From positions 9,994,742 through 10,058,741 of the forward strand of contig JAMKCF010000003.1 of assembly GCA_023634235.1 (NCBI GenBank): DNA of 64,000 nt, in the 5' to 3' direction. Of the stretch, positions 24,001-36,104 are shown one piece after another. Positions within the stretch are counted from its first letter, which is position 1. The number at the start of each line of letters is the position of its first letter. The translations under genes were made by a program, and so were the position numbers. Source of the DNA: Pisaster brevispinus. Its lineage: Eukaryota; Echinodermata; Asteroidea; Forcipulatida; Asteriidae. The notes beneath the pieces were generated by a model, which saw nothing but the letters and a program-made list of their open reading frames with translations, did no database searches and was not told the DNA's origin.

Positions 24001-25050
24001 CAAAACATGCATCCCACTTTTCTGTCATTCTGGATCCTCCCATAAAATGTTACCCCTTCTAGTGCCTGACTGTACCAATTCCAAATGCATCCCACTTTTC
24101 TATCACTCTGGATCCTCCCATAAAATCTTACCCCTTCTAGTGCCATACTGTTTCAATCCCAAACATGCATCCCACTTTTCTGTCACTTTGGATCCTCCCA
24201 TAAAATCTTACCCCTTCTAGTGCCTGACTGTATCAATTCCAACTGCATCCCACTTTGCTGTCCCTCTGGACCCTCCCACAACATGTTACCCCTGTCAGAT
24301 TGCCTTTCTGTATACATTCCAAGTGCACCCCATTTTGCTGTCCCTCTGGACCCTCCCCCAACATGTTACCCCTTTCGGATTGCCATACTTTTTTGTATCC
24401 CAAACATGCACCCCACTTTTCTATCACTCTGGATCTTCCCATAAAATGTTACCTCTTCTAGTGCCATACTGTTTCAATCCCAATATGCATCCCACTTTTC
24501 TGTCACTCTGGATCCTCCCATAAAATGTTACCCCTTCTAGTGCCTGACTGTATCAAATCCAATTGCACCCCACTTTGCTGTCCCTTTGGACCCTCCCTGA
24601 AAATAATACCCCTTTTGGATTGCCGTACTGTTTTATTCCCAAACATGCATTCCTTTTTTACTGTCACTCTGGATCCTCCCCCTACATGTTAACACTTCTT
24701 TAGCCTTGTACTGTATCATTTCGAATTGAACCCCATTTTTCTGTCACTCTAGATCCTCCCATAAAATGTTACCCCTTCTAGTGCCATACTTTTTCAATCA
24801 CAAACATGCATCCCACTTCGCTGTCACTCCGGATCCTCCCCCAGCATGATACCCCTTCTATTGCCTGACTGTATCCAATTGCATCCCTGTTTGCTGTCTC
24901 TCTAAAGCCTCCCCTAAAAGTGTAATGCCCCTTCTAGTGCCATACCGTATCAAACTCAAACACCTGTCCCATCATGTATCAATCCCAAACATGGACCCCT
25001 CTTTGCTGTCACTGGGGATACTCCCCCAACATGTTACCCCTTTTATATGG
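21080..25050. repeat. Tandem array, right arm (unit ~78-80 bp)
   Basis: Complement of the left array, built on CACTCTGGATCCTCCCATAA, AATGTTACCCCTTCTAGTGC and CCAATTGCACCCCACTTT. It mixes the two unit types seen on the left. Higher-order repeats differ from the left: a 241-bp block three times (offsets 22,339, 22,580, 22,821) and a 391-bp block twice (offsets 23,262 and 23,653, one with a 3-bp deletion). It is shorter than the left array and lacks copy B of the spacer unit. Confidence 0.97.
21185..21445 (+). repeat. Exon-like repeated unit, right-arm partner of copy C
   Basis: Acceptor GTTTTTATTGCAG before 21,213, then a frame beginning YIQDDLTINHILSNERCTNS that ends at a TGA after about 32 codons. 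A donor-type GAG/GTAAAG follows near 21,385. Confidence 0.5.
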
Positions 25051-25689
25051 TGCGTTCGATTAGCTTCCCCGTGTGTACCAGGGGCTTACATTCGTGGTAG
25101 CCCCAAAAAGAGGCTAATCAAATGCCGCTGTGTTTTTGCTTGGCACTTTGGGAAAATTAAGGCCAAAGATTGTTGCGTAGCGGCGCGATTTAAAAAGGTG
25201 AAAACAGACAGCTCTGTCATTTCCATTATCTGCTCAATTTGAAAACGTCAATGTCTGTGATGACACAAATTAATTATATCATTCTTACTTTGCACACACT
25301 CACCAACTGTTTGTTTTTCAGGAAATGCATTTCCTTTCTATTTGCGATATTTGTTTCATAGACGATAAATCAGTGTATTAATTTGTAGTTTTTGTACTCT
25401 CGTTGCAATCAATTTGTCCCCCGCCATCTTGGTATGATACGCCTACAGCCAGAAACTACGTCATTACACCCGGGCATACACCAGAGACCCGCTCGCGAAC
25501 TGGGGCTGTTGTGGCTGACACCGGGGCAGACACGAGTATCACGTGATGGCTAATCGAACGCTCTCGTGTAAGTTTTACTTAAACGTGTAAGCTACTCGAA
25601 CGCAACCATAGTACCATGTACTTTGTCATTCCAATTCCACCAATACACATCTCCCTCATTCATCCAAACTGTGTCTCACGTACCTTAAC

Positions 25690-26100
25690 ATACCAGTACA
25701 TATCTGTCTTCTTCCTCATCAGCACCCCTACCCTGTCTCTCATTCTTACACTTAGAGCTGAAGGTTGTTGATAGAGTTGCTGAAAACAAAAGAATTCTAT
25801 AAAAAGTTGTTGATCCATGGCTGTAGTAATTAGTTTTATGTTTACATCTTCTTTGGGTTTTTATTGCAGTACATTCAAGATGATCTGACAAATAAACACC
25901 TTAGCTCTAACGAGATACACAACAAGCTCAGCTAAAGAGAACACTTGGCTCTCGTCTTAACCATGATTTAGTCAACTACGTTATCTTCTCTCTGCATCAA
26001 GCAACCTCAAATCTGTAACTTAAGAATTCTGGAATATTGAGGTAGGCTTGTTACGTTAATAATACACATTGTAAAATGGCCTGTTTACACAACATTTACA
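25690..26100 (+). repeat. Exon-like repeated unit, right-arm partner of copy A
   Basis: Acceptor-type TTCCTCATCAG near 25,723 and GTTTTTATTGCAG near 25,869; donor-type ATATTGAG/GTAGGC near 26,040. The frame after the second acceptor reads YIQDDLTNKHLSSNEIHNKL before a stop, so it has diverged from the inner copy. Confidence 0.45.
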
Positions 26101-27540
26101 GGACATCATATAATGTCCTCGTTGATTAGATTAATTTTTTGTGCAGATGTTTTGTGTTGACCTAGCCATTATTATTGGTACTTGTAGATGCAAGTTTGAT
26201 GAGGTTTTAGAGTGCATTGAAGTGTAAGATAAAGTAAGAAACAAATTTGTTCTCCATTATGCAAATGTATCATATCTAAAGGGACCGTGTATCGTCTGTA
26301 ATCATTAACGTCTCTTCGAAACTGATCACTGAAACAACAACCTGCAACATCTAGACTCAACTAGATCAGCTACATGTATGATGTCCTTGTTCGTTAGATG
26401 TATAGTTATTAGCGTTGACCTAGCCGTAAAGTTTTTTTTTACTTGTAGGCACGCGTTTGCTTAGTGGTATTAGTGGTATGATAGGTAAAGTAAAGAAACA
26501 AGTTTGCTCTCTATGCAAATTCTACACTTTAAAAAAACGGACGTTTTCCTCACGCTCTTAAAACATTAATAAATCAGTCAGTAGCCATTTTTGTCTGGTG
26601 CCCTGTCTCCAATGAACAACACAGTCTCACAGTGACACATGAACATAGTAACAGACTATTATTGCCTCGCGAACTAAAAATCCATAGAGTTAAGAAAAGA
26701 TATTTTGAAGTGTTAGTGTGTTACTATACAGTCAAAGAACAAAGTTGTAATTTTCTGTAAATCATGGGATCAACTATTTGCAAATTTAAATGTTACTTTT
26801 TTAGTTGAAACTAATATGTTGTTTTTGTAAATGTAATGTAGAACGTCTTATAGGCCCTTAAACCAGAATTTAAAGTCTGTGTGCAATCAATGGTGAAAAA
26901 GTATGGACATAAAGTTAAGCATCTTTATAAGGTGTTTAAAGAAATGTTAAAGCCTTAAAAATGCAGATTAATATTGTGTAACAATTTAAAAAGTTTTGTG
27001 TGTGACCAGAATGCGTAATTTATGTAGTAGAGTAATTTAAGCATCGATTTAAGCATGAAAGTGTGGCTGTCACCTTTTATATTTCCCAAAAATTAAAAGT
27101 TTATGGTAATTTGGCACCAAAATTGTGATTTAAAAAAAAAAATTGAAAATGCAAAATAATTAACGAGCGTGCGTTTCAGCCCATTTTAAAAAATTGAAAG
27201 ACCGTAAATTTTTAATTTTTCATATTTATTTATTTATTTTTTTGAAATCAAAAATAATTGACGAGCGTGCGTTTCAGCCGATTTAAAAAAAATGAAAGAC
27301 CGTTAATTTTCGGTTTTTTCATACTTTTTTTTTTTTTTTCCCCTTTCGAAAATAAAAAAAAATTTGTCCACCCCCTCTTCTCTCTCTCTCTCTCTCTCTC
27401 TGTCTCTGTCTGTCCACCTCCCCTCTCCTTCCTCCGTCCTGGCCTGCCCTCCTTGTGCATCGTGCGTGGTGCTTGAATGTGCGTGTTAGTGCGTGTTTGT
27501 TAGTGCATGTTAATTTACATTATATAATTCCACTTACCTT

Positions 27541-27624
27541 GCGACTTGCCGGGATTCGAACCCATGCAGGTCTTCCGATCTTGCTCTCCCCGTGCGTGAC
27601 CTTGTCCGCTAGGCCATCGGCGAT
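27541..27624 (-). repeat. tRNA-like SINE head, right arm
   Basis: Complement copy of 9,101-9,184, with box B at 27,551-27,563 and box A at 27,605-27,616. Both boxes are intact. Confidence 0.7.
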
Positions 27625-28249
27625 CCACACCAAACTAATAACTTTTAACCAAGATGAATATTAGAACCACGTGTTGTATATACAAACACACGTTGATACA
27701 TGTAAAAATATATAGTGTAAATGGCGCCCTCTGTTGTCTATAAAGGGCGCCCTCTGTTGTCTGTAAAGGGCGCCCTCTGGCAACAAAATTAGTTATTTAA
27801 AAAACTACCACCACTGAAAAAAAGTTTTCCACCGTATAATATTGAGATTAATTTCCACTAAGAAAAACTTAATATTTTAAATTTGGTTGTGTCTTGCTAT
27901 TTGAAGTTTTTAACAAAATATACATTTTGACAGATAATAAATTAACACGAACAAATCTGGAAAGTTTAGATGTTGAAAATGTATCTCTTTATTTAAAACA
28001 TTGTTCATAAAAATAATTCAAAATAACATATACTTTTAGGAAATTATTTCAAAGCATTTGTATTGTTTTCTTCTACAATTGAAATATCAAAGATTCAAAA
28101 TATTATTGGTATAAACATTTTCCAACAGATGTTTCCAAATAAATCAGAAGTTTTATTTGCAAACATCTGTTAGAAAATTAACATCAATTTTTATATTAAA
28201 TTTCACAGTGTTTTCTCAGTCTTTTCTTCTTCAATTTAAGTTTTAAAAA

Positions 28250-28950
28250 ATGTATGTAAATAAATATATAAATAAATAAATAGAATCAATAAATAAAAAG
28301 TAAATATAAAAACAAAAATATAAATATATGTAAAAAAAAATTATAATAAATGATAAATTAAAAAATATTAAACAATGAATAAATAAATATAAAAAGAGTA
28401 AAAAATTAACAAATAAATATAAAAATAAAAATAACAAAAATCAATCAATAAGTAAATAAATAAAAAAATTATAAATAAATAATACAAACAAACAAACACA
28501 AAAATAAACAAAAAAATGAGCAAACAAACAATGAAATTAATAAATAATAGATAAATAAATATGTAAATATAAATAAATAAAAAATACATATAAAAATAAT
28601 AAAAATTTAAATATTTATATATAATTTAAAAAATATAATAAATACTAAATAAGTAAAAAAAATGAAAATTTAAACAAATACATTTACAAATAAATAAATT
28701 TGTAAAAGAAAAATAAACAAATAAATATAAAAATAAAAATAACAAAAAATAAATAAGTAAAGTAAGTAAATAAATAAAATATTAATAAATACAATATAAA
28801 CAAACAAACAAACACCCCCAACAAACGAGCAAACAAGCAATTAAATAAATATAAAAAATATATATATATAACAAATTAATTAATTACCTAACAAGCTAAT
28901 TTACCAACAAACAACTTATTTATTTATTTATTATTAATTTCCAATTTCAA
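28250..28950. repeat. Low-complexity AAAT/CAAA-rich tract, right arm
   Basis: Complement of the left-arm TTTA tract. It is shorter, and its word order differs in detail, consistent with independent slippage. Confidence 0.9.
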
Positions 28951-29199
28951 ATGGAAGCCAGACTTATTGTCTTGATATAAAAATCCTTCATGGTGTTACG
29001 CTCTAAGAGTTGTAATCCCAAGCACCCAAAGTTCTACAGAACACAAGTATGTATCCTTGGAAGAGTCTGATGCAGAATGTCTGGTGTTCCATCTATTTTA
29101 TCATCAGGTGTTCCATCTTCCATCTGGCCTCATCAACATGACTGCTACATTGTTTATGGTATCTATTCTGCAGAGGACTTGCTTTTCAAGAGCATTCAA

Positions 29200-30242
29200 T
29201 ACTGCAGCATATCAGTTATGCTAGGCTTGTTGCTTTTTACAGATGGCTGCAGAGCGGCATTCCTTTCTTGTAGATTCCAAAAGCTCCCCGTGAGCCCAAT
29301 CTGGACTTCTCCTGTACAAACAAGAATAAATTAGTTAATTCATTATCAAGTAATGATTGTGAAAATGGAACAGCAAATTGATTATTGTCTTAACAAATAT
29401 CATTATAATGGGTTGTCATTCTGTAACCTCACCCCCTAACCAGGGGGCTGGGGCTGGTGCCCCCCCCCAAAAAAAAAAAAAATTTGCAGTGACCTCACCC
29501 CAAGGTGCCCCCACACACAAAAATCGGAAAAAGAAAAGTTTGTATAATCTAATTAAAATTTAGTGAACGATCGTTATCGGTATCGCTACCGCAGCCACAA
29601 AATGCCACGAACATAAGAGGATGGTGGCCCCCTACAGCGTCCCCTTCCAATATAAAACCATGACCCACCACTGACAAGCCTATCCCCCTTGGGCCCCCAC
29701 AAGTAATGCGCTCCCCATACACACTGAAAAAGTCATGGCTACGCCGCTGTCCACGCCCCTCCCCCCTCAAAAAAAAGAAGAAAAAACAATACAAAACAAA
29801 AAAACCACCACCAACAACAAACAAACAAACAAACAAACACCCCAACAAACAAAAACAACAACAAAACAAAACAAAACTAGGAGCTTGTTCGGTTCTTTCT
29901 GATCGTCATGGAAGTAAAACTGTATCTTAATTAATTCTTTAAAAAATTAAACTTGAAATACTGAAATTAGTTTAAAAACTGTTAACGATATTAAAAAAAC
30001 ATGTTAATGATTTGTATTTAAAAAAAACCCTCTTTTTTTAAAGAAGTTAAAGCATGTTCACTTTTGATCAAAAGTATTAAAAATAGAAAATATATGGTTG
30101 GTTCTCAAGAGAGACAAAAGTAGGTATTGATTTTTACCTGTAAAACATGGTGCACACTTGCCGTCATCCACCGCTGGGGATGTCTCTCCATTAACTGGTT
30201 CTTTTCTGAGGTGTTTCCACTCTTGATCAACTTCTGCCTCAC
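29200..30242 (-). pseudogene. Mirror copy of the exon-like pair (right arm)
   Basis: On the minus strand, a donor at 30,138/30,137 (TTTTACAG then GTAAAAATC) and an acceptor at 29,311 (TTTGTACAG then GAGAAGTCC) match the left-arm pair. The downstream frame reads RRSPDWAHGELLESTRKE, with substitutions relative to the left copy, and ends at TAG. The intron-like interval keeps the AACAAA-type low-complexity tract (29,780-29,880). Confidence 0.35.
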
Positions 30243-31539
30243 CTCATTTGACATTCGCATGGCAGCGCCTGCTGAACGAAGGTTTTACATTGCATTCCGA
30301 ATATTTAATGGTCAGTTTCACATGTCCAGACCCCATGGGCCGGGCACCCACTACATACAGAATTAAAGAGGATGGTGCAGGAAACACACCCATGCACGGT
30401 CATCATAATCTGGCCCATGTGGTCTTAGTTTATGTTTTTTAAGACTTATGTTTTTTTTGACTGTACAAATATTACCGAACATGCATGCAAAGGTAGAAGT
30501 GGGTCGGTTTTCACTGTAACGCAGGTTTTTGGACGTCGCAAGCTTAATTCACATGTTTCAAAGTATAGATCTACAATGGTTCATACAATAGCAACCGAGC
30601 AACTAAATATGTAGCAAGGGACATGTACAAACAGTGTAATCGAAACAAAAGTTTTTCGTTTTTGTTTCATTTTAAATTAAACGAGCTATTAGTATCAAAT
30701 GGATCGCGTTAAACCGTGAGTGTTCCCCCATGTCACCCGACATTATTTATTCACGGTGTGGTCCTTCTGTCGAGAAAAGGGTTTTTGTACTTTGAAAAAA
30801 ATTGAGGGCACTCTTCTTATTGATTAAAAGTTTCACTTTGAAAAGATAAATTGTTCGTTTAGAAGATAATAACACGTGCATACACTTTGTATTTTTCCCC
30901 AGAGTAGGCCAATAGACCTGTCTATTGCAACGCCACAGCCAGAGTTTTTGCCAACAAGGTTGGAAAACTATTGAAAGCCATCAATGGAAAACAAAAGCAG
31001 ATAGCCACACTTTGTAACACAAATATTCAAAAAAACTGTTGAATTTGTTGGAAACAAAGCAACCAATCATGGGAGATAATTTAATTGAAAGTTTGCAGAT
31101 TGAATGTTTTTTTAATACTCTGCCGTCCATGCCAACCAGCGCAGTTTGTTTATTATCAACAATGGAAAGGTCTATAGACCTAAATAATATTGTCTGACAC
31201 AACGGTATGTCCTCGATATACTTTTACTTAAATGTTTGTCTTAACATTAACTTAGGTCTTTTCTTTAATGTTGAGCTAGCAAACTAATGTATGTCTCGAT
31301 ATACCGTTATGGCCAAACAAAATTAGTGCAAACAGAAAACATTTTTAAAATAGCGATCATTTCCATTCGTTTGCCAAGAAGTTACGTGCAACTTGGACAG
31401 ATTGGACAAATTGTAGCAATGAACCATTTCGCCAGAATAGAACATTAAACCACGTTTCGAGCTATTTCTGATTTACGTCTTTTACGTCAAAAAAACTACC
31501 TCACCTCCCACTTTATTGAGCTACCTCCCGGAAATATTT

Positions 31540-31665
31540 CCAGATTGATTGTCATATTATTTGCCGTAACAATAGTGACAATCTCTCTTTCTCTTTCAAT
31601 ATTTCCAGATTGTCATATTATTTGCCGTATCAATAGTGACGATCTCTCTTTCTCTTTTAAAAAAT
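31540..31665. repeat. Right-arm-only ~60-bp tandem duplication
   Basis: ATATTTCCAGATTG, CATATTATTTGCCGTA and CAATCTCTCTTTCTC appear twice in a row here but once at the left partner (about 3,980-4,045). Confidence 0.85.
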
Positions 31666-31969
31666 GCGGCAAACAGAAACATGATTCATAAATATTTGCT
31701 CCACACAAATACATCAATGTAGATCAAGCATTTAAATATTAAAATTAATCTAAAATTAGACTGTTTTTGTGTGTGTGTGATAATTTGATTAATTTGACGA
31801 TCTCATTGTTGAACGTCCATACTGTCAATGGAGTGACATACACCCTTCTGCCGGAAAAAGAAAGTAAAAAGTAGAAGACGTAGATAATGGTATACATCAC
31901 ATCATTTTGCCAATAAACGCCACTTTTTCTATTCTACCTCCATGCTTTTTTTATGGGCGAAACTGTTAT

Positions 31970-32245
31970 TGTCAATACCTTTGTTGGCGCTAGTATCAAT
32001 TACTGAGGTACCGCCTTAAAGCCTGTCCTGTGCCTAATTTCATAGTGCTGCCTAACAGTACAGCGCCTTAGACTGTACTGGGCCCAATTTCAGCACAAAA
32101 GCGTAGTAAGCACAGACAAATCTTGCTTAGCAGAAACAGGTTACCAGCCAATATTCAATAAAGTTCACACTGTTTCCACTTGTACCCCGCTCATTTCTTG
32201 CTAAGTAAAGAAATTTGCTAATCAGAATTGTCTGCTTAACGGCTT
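31970..32245. repeat. TIR-repeat cluster, right arm, first part
   Basis: Partner of the left cluster at 2,340-3,690: TGTACTGGGCCCAATTTCAG, GTTACCAGCCAATATTC, ATTTCTTGCTAAGTAAAG. The right arm has fewer internal units than the left. Confidence 0.7.
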
Positions 32246-33631
32246 GCGCTGCTATACGGTAAGCAAATTTTCGAGCTAGCAAGCAAAAAAATTGCTTAAG
32301 CGTAAGCGTATTTTACAGGTAAGCAAGACAATTAGGCAGCAACCTTGCGCGTCCACCGTGGATTTCCATTGTTACTTTATTCATTTTCATACAGCAAGCA
32401 CTGGAAGGTTAGCATGATAAATTTAACTATGAGAGGGAAGGCTGTTGTCATTAGTTTCATGGGTGCCAGTCTATCCTACCAGGGATCAATCATCTTTTGC
32501 CCCGAGGATTGTGTTAAGCAAATGGAGCGCGTTAAGTGTTTTTTCTTTTCGAATGGCAAACTGGATAATAATAATTAAAACAAGACTATTACCGGTCCCG
32601 TTACTATGGGAGGCACTAGAGTAGTTGATCTTCGGCTCAAGCTGCAAGCTTTAAAACCTTCACACTGAAATCTGGGAAATGGAGAAATCTTTTATGCAAA
32701 GCTAGCGGGAAGATTGAACTTGGCTGGTACATTTTAGATAACCCTAGAGCCATCGTTTGTGGTACTCAGGATTATTATAAAGAATTAATTCATTACAGAT
32801 ATCTGAACTTAACTATAGCAAAGTGTTCTCCTGTGTTGACGAAACTCATGAACTCCCCCTGATCAGCTACGTCACTGAAACAGGCAGGGTCCACCTAACC
32901 ATTTTTTGAATAATGTTACCATTGAAGATAAACAGACCGGCAAAAATAGTAGACTTTTGGACAATAATGTTAAAGATGTTTACAGGTGTTTTATTAATAA
33001 TCAATTCATGTCTCCTGCGGTTTTGCAATACTGGGTTATTAATTAATAATTATTTTCATATTACTACATACATCTGATGTTAATACTTGGGAAAATGGTC
33101 GGTGTTTCCTTATGGAAGCCGATGAAAAAGATTTGTGGTTCAAATTAAAACACAGAATTCTCCCTACTTAAGATAAATTGTACAACTTTGATATCACAGA
33201 TGACACTGATCCTCGACACTGCAAAGGTTATGGGTCGAAGCTGAACGTCAATAAAATCAAAGGCCTCTGGCTAGGGAAATGGAAACATAGACAAGACAAA
33301 CCTTGCAATTTTATTTGGTGCGATGATAAATTGAAAAAGCTGGGTAGTATCTTTGGTAATCGTGTTACACCAGAGGAGAACTTGGGGGCCGAGAGTAAAC
33401 AAAATTCATTGTGTCCTTGACAAATGGTCCAAACGCCACCTTAATCTAATGAAACGATTGAACATCTTTTCATAGAGTGTGATTTTATAATCCTTTGTTA
33501 TTTGTCAAAAATTTTAATAAAAAGTACTTAGGCAATCCACATTTCTATCTCTTCGATTGTGCTAGAATTCTCGGTATTTACATAACTGACGATGCAGTTA
33601 GCACAAAAATTTGCTTACCGTTGAGCAGCGC
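32246..33631. mobile_element. TIR-bounded insert with LINE fragments, right arm only
   Basis: Ends are 26-bp inverted repeats with two mismatches: GCGCTGCT, then AT or CA, then ACGGTAAGCAAATTTT. The right one is at 33,606-33,631. The left arm has no counterpart. The end sequence resembles the GGGCCCAATTTCAT family around it, so this looks like a member of that family that acquired LINE sequence. Confidence 0.7.
32390..33535 (+). pseudogene. Shuffled L1/Tx1-like LINE ORF2 fragments
   Basis: Translation gives pieces typical of the C-terminal part of L1/Tx1-type ORF2 proteins: MRGKAVVISF near 32,430, then TMGGTRVVDLRLKLQALK near 32,606, and LWFKLKHRILPT near 33,134, followed by DPRHC. At that point comes GSKLNVNKIKGLWLGKWKHR with LGSIFGN (33,228-33,400), which belongs earlier in the protein (end of the reverse transcriptase). 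Then NETIEHLFIEC resumes the C-terminal zinc-finger region near 33,450. Several stops and frameshifts interrupt it. The order shows that an upstream piece was inserted into the tail. Not functional. Confidence 0.7.
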
Positions 33632-33960
33632 TAAGAAATTGGGCCCCGTGCCCTATTTCATATAGCTGTTAAGCAGAAAATACTGCTTGGTAATTTTCTA
33701 TGCTAAGCAGAAAATGAGTGGGGCAAATTTTTGGAATTTTGGCTGGTAACCAGTTTCTGCTAAGCAATTTTTTCTGTGCTCAGCAAGTTTGTGTACTTAA
33801 AATTCTGATTAGCAGATTTCTTTACTTAGCAAGACATGAGCGGGGTACCAGTGGCAACATTGGAACTTTATGATATGTTGGCTGGTAACCTGTTTTTGCT
33901 AAGCAAGATTTTTCTGTGCTTACTAAATTTGAACTCACCACCAACACCTGTTCAATTATA
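33632..33960. repeat. TIR-repeat cluster, right arm, second part
   Basis: Continuation of the family after the LINE-bearing insert; pairs with about 2,400-2,720 of the left arm. Contains ATTTTGGCTGGTAACCAGTT and AAATTGGGCCCC. Confidence 0.7.
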
Positions 33961-36104
33961 CTGCATTCACACAATAAATGCCTGGGTCATTGTAGAATAC
34001 CTTATGGGAAATTACACTCTGGTAACAATTCTTTCATCTAAGTGAAATATAATTCTTGGATATGACCTAAAACCGGTACAATGTGTTTTAATAGCCAAGA
34101 TGCTTCGGCAGATTTGGAACATCAGGTGCAAAAAAAGTTTTTCTAAGCTACAAAAATCCCTCTGATATCGATATTAATTTGCTGTTCAAACGTACTCTCC
34201 AGCACTTTCTCACTTTAGAAAAGGAAAGAATGAGCAGTGATAAGTTGTTCTCTATGCTAGAAAAAACACCCACCTGTGCTCTATTAATAAGGTAAATTAA
34301 CTGGAATTAAGCTTTTGGTTTAAATGTCCCATTGTTCATGCTCAATCTGTGTCATTTTTGTACTATTAATACACTTATTTATTGACTCCTCTCTAATTGT
34401 AAATGAGTCATGCATTCCGTGCCAAATCACCCAAAATTCTAAAAATTTCGGCAGGCACAGTCTCAGATTGTGCTAGTTTTTTTGTTTAACAATCCCTTAT
34501 GGGTGCCATGAAAAAAACAATTTTAGAATCCTACTCCTTAACATTTCTGAGATATGACCCCTAAAAAATTATGCCCTGCCCCTTCAAATTGACCTTTTTC
34601 TGTTTTGGCGTTTTAGAGGTCTGTATCTACAAATGGAGATAAGATGTATAGCTACAAATTAAGATACAGGGTATCTGGTATCCCATCATCTAGAATCTAC
34701 TGTCAAAAGTAGCACAGGCCATTTTTTGTCTATCAAGGTATAGGTCTTTAAATTTTAGCATGCGTAATGACTTGTCGTCATTTTTGAGACCCCTTAGTGC
34801 CTAAGTGAAATGTCCGATTGCTTTTATATTACATTTGATTATAAACTAGGTGCATATGTGTGACATTATATGGATAGATTAGTCACACCTTTGACGAGTA
34901 CTTGGCAGGGGTCTGAATATGGGTCATATTGTAGTTCTACTTCTAGGAGTAGGTTGGGTCAAGATGACCACGGGTGTGTTCCTTCGACCCTTCCCTGTAT
35001 TTCTGTATGTAGCGGTGCCCCCAACAACAACAACAACAACATATTTTACAAAGGGTCTGGGGTATAACTCTAGGGTCTGGGCATGTGACAAATGCTTCAA
35101 TATAGTTCTATGGTTTATGCACAAATAAATGTTAAATATCAAAAGAGTAACTGGTACTTGTTTGACATTCGAATGTCGAATATCGAACGTCAAACGAGAA
35201 ACCAACTTCTCACCGGTGGCTAGTAAGACCAAACACGTCATACAAAACAGATAGAGCCTATGGATCAAGTCAGCGGTATGTTTACATTGACTTATCATGA
35301 CATGATTGAGTCGAGTCAATCTGAACCTGCCTCCATGTCTGAACTAACGTTAACCTCTATCTGAACCTAACGAAAACCCGACAAATCTGCCTATCAATTT
35401 GAAACGTACCTTTATAATATCCAGTGAGTCTCCTGCTTTTGATAAACAGTACTGTCAGTAGTAAGACCAAACACTACTAGTATTTTTTAGTAAGACCAAA
35501 CACGGCCTACGGCCTACGGCCACGGATCAACGGTATGTTTACATTGACATGCATGACACGATTGATAATCTAACGTTAACCTCTACTGGCATGGTACACA
35601 AATAGAAACCCGACACATCTGCCTGTATATCAGTCTAAAACGTACCTGTATAATATCCAGTGAGTCTCCTGCCTTTGTTGAACAGCCAGATAATCCATAC
35701 AGCGTCATAGTTTGTGTCAAAAGAGACATTTCTAGGTAGAAATTAGGGAAACGAAATTGAAATCGAAACTCCCTCCATGTAAACTGTATTAATATGACCT
35801 AGAGAGGGCGTACTTCATAAACAATCCGAAATCATTAAAAGGGCTATGCGTGTTACTTTTTGGAAGAGAAAATAATTATAACAAGAAATAATAATTATTT
35901 ACACTAGAAACAAGAACCGATTTGATTGTCAAATATATTCATGATGTCGTAAAACAAACTATGAGAAGAAAATAGGAAGACTAAAATGGCCTCGATGTTA
36001 AGGTAACGAAATTGCACTTTATGACTTAACAAGCTTGACCCAACATACATATGAAACCCATTCTGCTTGTATGTGGAATCTTGCCTCAACATGAATATTT
36101 GCCC

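Larger units (their letters stand above)
1..36104. repeat. Giant imperfect palindrome (inverted repeat, arms about 18 kb)
   Basis: Reading 36,104 backwards in complement reproduces the sequence from position 1 onwards. Landmarks pair in mirrored order: 1-240 with 35,860-36,104; the GTT tract near 1,036 with AAC near 35,024; the tRNA-like block 9,101-9,184 with 27,541-27,624; 11,800-12,201 with 24,925-25,242; 17,665 with 20,946; 17,799-18,000 with 19,090-19,285; 18,057-18,105 with 18,425-18,474. Arms carry scattered substitutions (a few percent by eye) and many indels from a few bases to 1.6 kb. No transposase was recognised. The left end is outside the window, so true ends and target-site duplications cannot be judged. 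Possible readings are a giant foldback-type element, an old inverted duplication, or a head-to-head join of two haplotypes in assembly. Confidence 0.95.
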
